A stretch of 7,347 nucleotides of DNA from Candidatus Methanoprimaticola hominis (lineage in GTDB: Archaea > Thermoplasmatota > Thermoplasmata > Methanomassiliicoccales > Methanomethylophilaceae), in the NCBI GenBank assembly GCA_006954465.1, contig LVVU01000155.1, positions 1 to 7,347 of the forward strand. Reading direction: 5' to 3'. The translations under genes were made by a program, and so were the position numbers. The notes beneath the pieces are model-generated. The model had not been told where the DNA came from. It made no database searches and saw nothing but the letters and a program-made list of their open reading frames with translations. This document shows positions 1 through 4,864 of the stretch, piece after piece (position 1 is the stretch's first letter; each line of letters starts with the position of its first letter).

Positions 1-754
1 CTAGGAACCTGAGTCCCTTGGGCGTGAGGATCGCCTCGACGTCCATCAGGCCCTTGAGCCCGAGGGATTCGGCGATCTTCTGGGAGTGCCTCTGGAAGGC
101 CTCCTTCGTGTCGTGGTCGAGGATGTCGGGGAAGCAGCGGACCTCCTTGCAGTCGTAGCCGCTGTCGAGGACGACCTCCGTCGTGACGTAGGCGGTGGCG
201 GTTATGCCGTTGCCGATCACCTCGATCGATACGCTCTTCCCGTGGACGAACTCCTGCACGACGGGTTCGTCCCCGAGGGCGCGGACCTTCTCCAGGCCCG
301 CCTCCATCTCCTCCTCGTTATGGGCGATGGACACGCCGACGCTGCCGCTCTGGCAGGAGGGCTTGACCACCACGGGGTATCCGCATTCCGGCCAGGGCAG
401 GGGCATGGGGACGCCGTCCGCCTTCATCAGCCGGTTGGACTCCAGCTTGGATTGGGAGATGTCGTAAGCTTTGAGATCGAAGAGGAAGGGGATGTCGATC
501 TCGCGGAGCATCCCGTCGAGGCAATCGAGGAGGTCGTGTTCCTCGCATGCCGGAAGGACCGCGTCGCAGGTCCTGAAGACCTTCATGGCCGATTCCCTTT
601 CGACCCTCGGATCCAGGATGTGCCCTTCATCGCATATCGACAGGGCGGGCGCATCGCCCCTCTTGTCGATCACGACCGTCTCGTACCCTGCCTTATGGCC
701 GAGGAACACCGCCTCCATGCCCTGCAGGGCTCCGCCCACGATGCATAGTCTCAA
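1..754 (-). CDS. pylC: PylC, 3-methylornithine--L-lysine ligase (3' end cut by window edge)
   Basis: PylC is the ATP-grasp ligase of pyrrolysine biosynthesis; it joins 3-methyl-D-ornithine to the epsilon-amino group of L-lysine. The 251 readable residues begin RLCIVGGALQGMEA, the N-terminal nucleotide-fold motif typical of PylC. An ATP-grasp core follows with VVVKPSCQSGSVGVS at about 128-142 and VVQEFVHGKSVSIEVIG at about 165-181, and then LGLKGLMDVEAI at 231-242. The frame runs off the left edge, so the C-terminus is missing. The start is TTG at 754: an in-frame TGA lies a few codons upstream, no ATG exists in this frame near the N-terminus, and a GAGGGGG ribosome-binding site sits 7 nt ahead. 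The gene begins 29 nt after the pylS stop, so it is probably in the pylT-pylS transcript. pylB, which commonly lies between pylS and pylC, is absent from this spot. Identity is confident; the TTG start is likely. Confidence 0.93.
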   Translation of the reverse strand, partial: MRLCIVGGALQGMEAVFLGHKAGYETVVIDKRGDAPALSICDEGHILDPRVERESAMKVFRTCDAVLPACEEHDLLDCLDGMLREIDIPFLFDLKAYDISQSKLESNRLMKADGVPMPLPWPECGYPVVVKPSCQSGSVGVSIAHNEEEMEAGLEKVRALGDEPVVQEFVHGKSVSIEVIGNGITATAYVTTEVVLDSGYDCKEVRCFPDILDHDTKEAFQRHSQKIAESLGLKGLMDVEAILTPKGLRFL

Positions 755-783
755 TCTTGAACCCCCTCAAACCGATCCTGGTC

Positions 784-1605
784 TCAATCTATCTTGAATC
801 CGTCCAGATACGTGTTGCTCTTACCCGTCTTCCTGACGCTGCTCTTGCCGTTGGCGAGCATCAGGAGCCTCTCCAGGCCGAAACCGACACCGGCCCAGGC
901 CTCGTGGATGTCGTGGGCGGCATCGAGCTTGTGGGGTCCGACAGCGCCGGATGCCACCTCTGTGCCGTTGACCTCGACATCGAGTGTTTCAACGTAGACA
1001 TCGGACTCCTCGCGAGAGAGCGTGTAGTCCAGCTCGGCGGCGTTCATGACGTCGCCTATGTAGGTCTTCAGGGATTCCATCGGGTCCCCCTCGGGTCCGA
1101 GCTCCACCAGGTTCATCATGGTGAACTCCTCGAGGTGCCTGTAGCTCTTCGATTCCTTCCTGAAGCACTGTCCGATCTCGAATATCCTCACAGGGCCGTC
1201 GGTGTGGTCCCTGAGCCTGCGCATGACGACGTAGAGGTTCGGAGCGAGCATCGGCCTCAGCGCCCTCTTGTCGTCTATGAAGAACACCTGCTTGTACAGC
1301 GGGTGGTCGGGGGTAATCGTCATCTTCGACAGCTGCTGCGTCGAGATGATCGTGGGAGTCCTGACCTCTATGAATCCTCTGGCGACGAGGGCATCGGCGA
1401 TCCTGCCCTCCAGGGTGGAGAGGTCGTGCCTCCTGGGCTCCGCGATGAGGTTCCTGATCGCGGTGTCGTTGGCCGCCTCCGTCCTGGACATGAGCTTGGA
1501 GAACCGCTTGTCCCTGTCGGCGGCATCTGTGAAATCCATTGCAGAATAGTTGGAGTCCCCATATTCCATGAGGTGCTGTATCTGGGGATCTGTGAAACCC
1601 GTCAT
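784..1605 (-). CDS. pylS: PylS, pyrrolysyl-tRNA synthetase, single-domain (no PylSn) class
   Basis: PylS is a class II aminoacyl-tRNA synthetase that attaches pyrrolysine to tRNA-Pyl. From the ATG at 1605 it is 273 aa, the length of the stand-alone catalytic enzyme of Methanomassiliicoccales such as Methanomethylophilus alvus; the N-terminal tRNA-binding PylSn domain of Methanosarcina is not fused and is not in the window. Visible landmarks are RALRPMLAPNLY (114-125), motif 2 around IFEIGQCFRKES (141-152), HLEEFTMMNLV (157-167), EESDVY (199-204) and motif 3 GVGFGLERLL (239-248). By comparison with the M. alvus enzyme, Y125, M128, N165, V167, Y204 and W237 should line the amino-acid pocket. 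A GTG at 1614 is in frame, but ATG is preferred because M-T-G-F-T-D-P-Q-I-Q matches the family's usual N-terminus. The start lies 14 nt from the encoded CCA end of tRNA-Pyl, so the two are surely co-transcribed. The stop is TGA. Confidence 0.96.
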   Translation of the reverse strand: MTGFTDPQIQHLMEYGDSNYSAMDFTDAADRDKRFSKLMSRTEAANDTAIRNLIAEPRRHDLSTLEGRIADALVARGFIEVRTPTIISTQQLSKMTITPDHPLYKQVFFIDDKRALRPMLAPNLYVVMRRLRDHTDGPVRIFEIGQCFRKESKSYRHLEEFTMMNLVELGPEGDPMESLKTYIGDVMNAAELDYTLSREESDVYVETLDVEVNGTEVASGAVGPHKLDAAHDIHEAWAGVGFGLERLLMLANGKSSVRKTGKSNTYLDGFKID

Positions 1606-1619
1606 TTCAAACACTGACC

Positions 1620-1690
1620 TGGCGAAAGGCCGGGGTGTCGAACCCCGCTGGCTAGGTTTTAGAGACCCGCTGGTCGCCGGACCGCCCTCC
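1620..1690 (-). tRNA. pylT: tRNA-Pyl (anticodon CUA), CCA encoded
   Basis: This is the amber-decoding tRNA for pyrrolysine, 71 nt including an encoded CCA. On the minus strand the acceptor stem GGAGGGC pairs with GCCTTTC (two G-U pairs), followed by discriminator G and CCA. The D stem GGTC/GACC follows the acceptor with no base between them and closes a 4-nt loop (CGGC). The anticodon loop CTCTAAA holds CTA (positions 34-36). The anticodon stem GCGGGT/ACCTAGC has one unpaired A on its 3' side. The variable region is very short, and the T arm is CGGGG-TTCGACA-CCCCG. The missing 8/9 linker, tiny D loop and broken anticodon stem are the known signature of Methanomassiliicoccales tRNA-Pyl. It is the first element of the pylT-pylS-pylC unit. 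Confidence 0.97.
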
Positions 1691-1702
1691 TTGTTCAGTG
1701 GA

Positions 1703-1717
1703 AGCCTGTTGGAGGCT
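1703..1717. promoter_or_regulatory. Inverted repeat in the pylT core promoter
   Basis: AGCCT and AGGCT flank a 5-nt spacer and form a perfect 5-bp dyad that touches the downstream edge of the TATA box, between it and the expected pylT start site. A protein bound here would block transcription, so it is an operator candidate. The arms are short and chance is possible. Confidence 0.3.
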
Positions 1718-1723
1718 ATATAA
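1716..1723 (-). promoter_or_regulatory. TATA box for the pylT-pylS-pylC transcript
   Basis: On the minus strand the sequence reads GGTTATATAGCC. The TATA core lies about 26-30 nt upstream of the first base of tRNA-Pyl, the usual spacing for an archaeal TFB/TBP promoter. Transcription should begin at or a few bases before the tRNA 5' end. No other promoter-like sequence separates pylT from pylS and pylC. Confidence 0.75.
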
Positions 1724-1742
1724 CCATTCTGTTATGAAACTG

Positions 1743-1765
1743 ACGGTCCAGGCATATTGGACCGT
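1743..1765. repeat. Perfect 8-bp inverted repeat upstream of the pylT promoter
   Basis: ACGGTCCA and TGGACCGT are separated by 7 nt; a further G-T pair could extend the stem. It lies about 20 bp upstream of the pylT TATA box, about 50-75 bp from the expected start site, in the spacer between mtmB and pylT. It could be a regulator's binding site for the Pyl genes, or a hairpin at the far 3' end of the mtm transcript. There is no T-rich tail directly after it, which weakens the terminator reading. Confidence 0.45.
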
Positions 1766-1823
1766 TCTGCCCGTTAAGTTGTATCCAACATCTGGAGAGG
1801 TTAAATATAAAATTGGGGTTTTG

Positions 1824-1835
1824 TTGAGTACTCAA
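1824..1835. repeat. 12-bp perfect palindrome between TATA-like patches
   Basis: TTGAGTACTCAA is a perfect palindrome. It lies between two AT-rich TATA-like patches, at about 1801-1812 (TTAAATATAAAA) and 1842-1850 (ATTATATAC), in the spacer between the end of mtmB and pylT. No gene that these patches would serve can be seen on either strand. It is a possible transcription-factor site; no function is assigned. Confidence 0.35.
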
Positions 1836-1883
1836 GAAACTATTATATACAACTATACGTAAGAAAATTGAGATTGGAGGAAT

Positions 1884-1946
1884 GGGCACCCATCCAACCG
1901 GGTGTCTGCGGTTGGATGGGTTGCCCCGGCCGTCTTCCGACGGCCG
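1884..1946 (-). terminator. Tandem hairpins downstream of mtmB (likely mtmC-mtmB terminator)
   Basis: Two strong hairpins follow the mtmB stop on the minus strand. The first (1927-1946) begins 8 nt after the stop: CGGCCGTC and GACGGCCG are perfect 8-nt arms, and the loop in the transcript is GGAA, a GNRA tetraloop. The second (1884-1926) has an 11-bp perfect stem (1889-1899 with 1910-1920) extended by five more pairs after one bulged base, with a 10-nt loop. A moderately U-rich stretch follows. They would end the transcript or protect its 3' end from nucleases. Confidence 0.7.
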
Positions 1947-1954
1947 ATATGGGC

Positions 1955-3343
1955 TCAGTGCTTGATGTCCAGGCCGATGTCGCGGAGAGTCGCGACGGCC
2001 TTGTCGTATACCTCGAGGTACTCCTGGGTGGGCTTGACGGTCTTCACGTCGTAGCACTCCTGGAAGGTCTTTCCCTGGGGTGCGTCGGTGTAGTGCGCCT
2101 CGTACATGGGGATCAGCTTGGAGAGGACCTCGTTCACGTCGGAGATCTTCATCCCGCAGGTCGCGAGAGCGGCGTTGCCCATGATCCTGGCCTCCATTCC
2201 GGTGGTCTTGTCCTGGACGACTCCCTTCGCTGCTGCCGATCCGGACAGGAGCTCCCTTCCGGACGCGGTATCGGTGATCGCCTGGGCGGCGGTCTCCAGC
2301 AGGCACATCTCGGTGCAGGGTCCTGCGACCGGGTAGTACTGGTTGGCGAGGAGCAGGTCGGTGTTCGCATCCACGGCGGCAGCCGCCCAAGCGGCCACCT
2401 GCAGGGTCTCCTTGGCCATGGTGGTTCCCCACCTGATGTGGATGGGTCCGTCCAGGTGGAAGTTACCGCTGAAGCAGGCGAAGGATCCGAGGGTGGTCGC
2501 GGCATCGCAGATGGCGGTCTCCTCGATGCCTCCGGTGTATCCTCCCAGGATGGGCATCTGCTCGATCATGATCGTATCGCCGACGGTGGTCCATCCGGCC
2601 AGCATGTTGAGGCCGGTCATATCCATCTTCAGCTCGTTGAGCTGGGAGCACTCGTGCGCATCGGTGATCCTGTGTCCCGCATTGGGAAGGTCCGCGCAGA
2701 GACGTGCCGCTTCGGAGAGCGGTGTCTCAGGTCCCTAAACACCGAGTCCGGGCCTTCCGGCCCTGACGCGTGCTTCCTTGGTGGCCCTGAGCTCCGCCAT
2801 GGTGGCACGGATCTCGTAGGGGGTCTTGCTCTTGGCAGGGTGCCCCTCGATGGTGGTCATCACACCGTTGACGAGGTCGTCGACGATGCCCTCCTGTGCG
2901 TAGGACTGCATCACCTGGACGAAGACGTCCTCGGAGATGGGGGATCCCGTGGGTCCTCCCTGGATGATGGGCTTGACGTTGCTGTTCCCGTGTCTCGGAT
3001 AGAACCTGGCGATGTCCTTGCCCTCTCCGAGGATCAGCTTGGTCGGGGTCTTCTTGATGCCCTCCCAGACCTCCTCCTCGGTCAGATGCATGACCCTTCC
3101 GAGGTCCTGACAGTAGTATCCGGTGGTGACGAGCATCTCGAGTCCTGCCTGGAACAGCCTGTTGACCATGTCCTTGTCTTCGGGGATGATCATCCCGGGC
3201 TCGAACTTCAGGTTGTACTTCTCCTTGAGGGCGGTGAGGTTCTCGGGGATGACCTTGTAGTCCCAATCCTCGACCTTCATCTTCTTACCCTTGACGAAGC
3301 GGTCGTAGACGTCTGTGATCGTGAGTGCTCTTGTTGCTGCCAT
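1955..3343 (-). CDS. mtmB: MtmB, monomethylamine methyltransferase with in-frame pyrrolysine codon
   Basis: MtmB transfers the methyl group of monomethylamine to the cob(I)alamin of MtmC, the first step of methanogenesis from this substrate in the cytoplasm. Reading through the TAG at 2735-2737 gives 462 aa, close to the family's usual length of about 458. Codons 1-202 end with RAGRPGLGV, TAG is codon 203, and the frame continues GPETPLSE and then ITDAHECSQLNELKMD. This matches the residues around Pyl202 of Methanosarcina barkeri MtmB. Later conserved blocks include MPILGGYTGGIEET, HLDGPIHIRWG, NQYYPVAGPCTE, TDTASGRELLSG and GKTFQECYDVKTV. The ATG at 3343 has a strong GGAGG site 7 nt upstream. 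The stop is TGA. An annotator unaware of Pyl would split it into two ORFs. It follows mtmC by 31 nt and needs PylS and tRNA-Pyl, encoded just downstream. Confidence 0.96.
2735..2737 (-). other. Pyrrolysine codon (UAG) of mtmB
   Basis: TAG at codon 203 of mtmB falls at the position of the active-site pyrrolysine in known monomethylamine methyltransferases, between GRPGLGV and GPETPLSE. Homology is continuous on both sides, and tRNA-Pyl and PylS are encoded in the window, so it is read as Pyl. Confidence 0.96.
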
Positions 3344-3374
3344 TTGTTGTCCTCCTCTCTTGGTGGTAAGGGGT

Positions 3375-3997
3375 TCACTGGGCGACGAGCCTGTCGACCA
3401 GTCCGATGATCTCGTTAGCGGTCTCGGAGTATCCGTCCGCTCCGATCTCGTCGCACCACTCCTGGCTGCAGGGTGCTCCTCCGAAGATGCACTTGTAGGG
3501 GCCCTCTGGCCGAGCTCCCTCTGGGCCTCGAGCGTGGTGGTCATGAGTGCGGATCCTCCGAGGACCTGAGCCTCGTTCTCGTCGGCGGCGTCGATGAAGT
3601 CCTGGGATGTCGCGTCCGGTCCGAGGTCGATGACCTTGTATCCGGCACCGCGCAGCATGGCGCAGCAGACGTTCTTCCCGATCTCGTGGATGTCCCCCTC
3701 GACGGTTCCCATGACGACGGTGCCCTTCATTGACGCCGTTCCGCTGGTCATGAGGGGCTCCAGGATCTTCAGCGCGGCCTCCATGGTCTTGGATGCTGCG
3801 ACGACCTGGGGAAGGAAGATCTCGGCCTTGTCGAATCTGACACCGACCTCTTCCATACCCTTTCCGAGTCCGTCTCCGATGATCTCTGCGACGGAAAGGC
3901 CGGCATCGATGGCCTTCTGAGTGGCCTCCTGCGCCAGTGCGATGTTCCAAGTCTCGATGGATGTCTTCAGATCTGCTAGGATCTCTTCCTTGCCCAT
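3375..3997 (-). pseudogene. mtmC: MtmC, monomethylamine corrinoid protein, frame broken near 3510
   Basis: MtmC carries the cobalamin that accepts the methyl group from MtmB and passes it to a methylcobamide:CoM methyltransferase. From the ATG at 3997 (GGAGAG site 6 nt upstream), residues 1-162 are a normal MtmC: a helical N-terminal domain including GDGLGKGMEEVG and KAEIFLPQVV, then the B12 fold with EGDIHEIG (His104 is the expected cobalt ligand) and GGSALMTTTLEAQREL. The frame then changes. The proper C-terminus, EGPYKCIFGGAP followed by QEWCDEIGADGY and ending GLVDRLVAQ, lies in another frame and stops at TGA 3375. About seven residues expected between QREL and KCIF also seem to be missing, so a deletion of roughly 19-22 nt, not a multiple of three, is more likely than a one-base error. 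A direct repeat CCCTCTGG sits at the lesion. Read straight through, the ribosome would pass into mtmB in frame. A sequence or assembly error cannot be excluded. Confidence 0.85.
3502..3524. repeat. Direct repeat CCCTCTGG at the mtmC lesion
   Basis: Two exact copies of CCCTCTGG, at 3502-3509 and 3517-3524, are separated by 7 nt and straddle the point where the mtmC frame changes. Short direct repeats are typical places for slippage deletions or for misassembly. Confidence 0.55.
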
Positions 3998-4019
3998 GTT
4001 ATCTCTCCTTGTCGTTCCT

Positions 4020-4073
4020 ACCGAACTGTTCATATGTCTTGATTATGCATTTGATTCTGCACATATGTTCGGT
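4020..4073 (-). promoter_or_regulatory. Long inverted repeat forming a probable mtmC mRNA leader hairpin
   Basis: ACCGAAC (4020-4026) plus CATATG (4031-4036), interrupted by four bases, is the complement of the uninterrupted CATATGTTCGGT (4062-4073). The 25-nt loop between them is AT-rich. If transcription begins near 4072, as the TATA box at about 4098 predicts, the mRNA would start with this hairpin and leave about 22 nt with the ribosome-binding site before the mtmC ATG. As DNA it could instead be a pair of half-sites for a repressor. Both readings are inference; the repeat itself is plain in the sequence. Confidence 0.5.
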
Positions 4074-4093
4074 TTTTCCCGACAAAACTGATT

Positions 4094-4104
4094 ATGTATA
4101 TGGT
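4094..4104 (-). promoter_or_regulatory. Candidate TATA box for mtmC-mtmB
   Basis: The minus strand reads ACCATATACATAA. It is centred near 4098, about 26 nt from the outer end of the leader inverted repeat, which places the start site near 4072 and gives a leader of about 75 nt. It is an imperfect TATA box in an AT-rich region with other candidates. Confidence 0.45.
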
Positions 4105-4261
4105 GTATTAATACTATACGGTGGTCATCTAGACGGTTGTGTATTATCATATTTAACTCTAATCATTGTGTCGACCAACTAGCTTTTATCATTAGACATT
4201 TGACTATTATTCGACGCGATAGTAGACATCTGAAAAACGAGAGGAAATGGAGGCGATGGGG

Positions 4262-4295
4262 CGTCTACGGACGATCGGAACGATGCCGATAGACG
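4262..4295 (-). other. Hairpin in the spacer downstream of the small unknown gene
   Basis: CGTCTACGG (4262-4270) pairs with CCG-A-TAGACG (4286-4295), nine pairs with one bulged base and a 15-nt loop. In minus-strand RNA it lies after the hairpin at 4338-4351 and may be a second terminator or 3'-end structure. The short repeats GATGGGG and GACGAT around it may be chance in a purine-rich stretch. Confidence 0.3.
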
Positions 4296-4337
4296 ATGGG
4301 GACGCAGGAAATGAAGGAAGAAGGAAGGGGTTTCTCT

Positions 4338-4351
4338 AGGCCGGAAGGCCT
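4338..4351 (-). terminator. Short hairpin with pyrimidine tail at the end of the small unknown gene
   Basis: AGGCC and GGCCT flank GGAA; in minus-strand RNA the loop is UUCC. The stem touches the stop codon of the 121-aa gene and is followed on that strand by a long C/T-rich run (CCCCTTCCTTCTTCC). It is compatible with an archaeal terminator, although the tail is C/T rather than pure T. Confidence 0.45.
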
Positions 4352-4716
4352 CAGTTGAACTCGACGTCGTCGTTCTGAGTGGTGGTGAACTTGACCCCGG
4401 CGGCGGTCAGCATGTTGCTGATGTTGTTGGCGATATGGGTCAGGTCCTGCGTCTTGATGTACGTCTTGATGTAGAACTCGTCCCTGTCCATGGGGAAGAC
4501 GAGGCGGACCTTGCCCTTGCGGTTGTATCCCTCGGGCTTCCTGTTCTGCTGCAGATCGGAGACGTTCAGGTCGATCAGCATCTGGAGGATCTCCTCTTCC
4601 TCGGGCATCTGCCCTATCTCTTCGAGGAGCATCTTGAGGATATCGGGGAAGACCGGTGCCAGGTCCTTGTAGGGCGTCTTGCCCTCGAGAAGGAAGTTAA
4701 CGCTGTAGACCTTCAT
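4351..4716 (-). CDS. Small unknown protein, 121 aa, probably translated from a leaderless mRNA
   Basis: I do not recognise this protein. It is 121 aa, begins MKVYSVNFLLEGKTPYKDL and has no signal peptide or membrane segment, so it is likely cytoplasmic. A helical, acidic middle (KMLLEEIGQMPEEEEILQML, about 29-48) is followed by a basic patch (QNRKPEGYNRKGK), two probable beta strands (VRLVFPM and EFYIKTYIKT) and a C-terminal helix (LTHIANNISNMLTAAG). This is the pattern of a small mixed alpha/beta domain. The frame can extend upstream to an ATG at 4776, but that stretch contains the TATA box, so the ATG at 4716 is chosen. The gene stands alone between the two-repeat gene and mtmC, on the same strand; no functional link to methylamine use can be shown. 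The stop is TGA. It is a real gene by its coding character and promoter spacing. Confidence 0.75.
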   Translation of the reverse strand: MKVYSVNFLLEGKTPYKDLAPVFPDILKMLLEEIGQMPEEEEILQMLIDLNVSDLQQNRKPEGYNRKGKVRLVFPMDRDEFYIKTYIKTQDLTHIANNISNMLTAAGVKFTTTQNDDVEFN

Positions 4717-4738
4717 CGGCTTGGGACTGGGAACGACC

Positions 4739-4746
4739 CTATATAA
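4739..4746 (-). promoter_or_regulatory. TATA box of the 121-aa gene, leaderless spacing
   Basis: The minus strand reads ATTATATAGGG, centred about 27 nt from the A of the ATG at 4716. Archaeal transcription starts about 26-27 nt from the box centre, so the mRNA should begin at the start codon itself. No ribosome-binding site precedes the ATG, which agrees. Confidence 0.65.
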
Positions 4747-4864
4747 TGTTTCTCCGGCCGTCAGCCCTGTCTGCAAGCGTTCGCGGGTTCAACGAATCGG
4801 CAGGCAGGCGGGTGCTGCGATGCATCTTCGGCACCGATTCTCGACGAAGGATGTGGTCGCGATT

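Larger units (their letters stand above)
3998..4350. other. Intergenic region upstream of mtmC
   Basis: No gene is supported here on either strand. About 4030-4220 is strikingly AT-rich compared with the flanking genes and holds the mtmC leader, a long inverted repeat and TATA-like sequences. The left part of 4220-4350 is purine-rich on the plus strand (pyrimidine-rich in minus-strand RNA) and contains hairpins that probably belong to the 3' end of the neighbouring small gene. A second TATA-like patch, TTAAATAT on the minus strand near 4147-4157, could be an additional, more distant start for mtmC. Confidence 0.6.

Noticed and set aside
86..748. 220-codon open frame on the plus strand
   Set aside because: Antisense to pylC, whose ATP-grasp sequence is continuous from 754 to the window edge.
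784..1617. Plus-strand open frames opposite pylS
   Set aside because: PylS motifs are intact on the minus strand over the whole interval; the plus frames are shadows.
1868..3409. 513-codon open frame on the plus strand
   Set aside because: It lies antisense to mtmB and the end of mtmC, whose minus-strand products match known proteins. Its sequence is rich in Gly, Asp, Leu and Val as expected of a shadow in GC-rich coding DNA.
3338..3530. Programmed frameshift in mtmC
   Set aside because: There is no slippery heptamer or downstream pseudoknot that I can see, and residues are missing at the join, which points to a deletion instead.
3998..4033. Upstream ATG start for mtmC adding 12 residues
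   Set aside because: The extension is not MtmC-like, and a good GGAGAG site sits directly before the ATG at 3997.
4775..4810. tRNA T-arm-like GGGTTCAA sequence between two genes
   Set aside because: Flanking bases do not form a 5-bp T stem, and no acceptor or anticodon arm can be folded around it.
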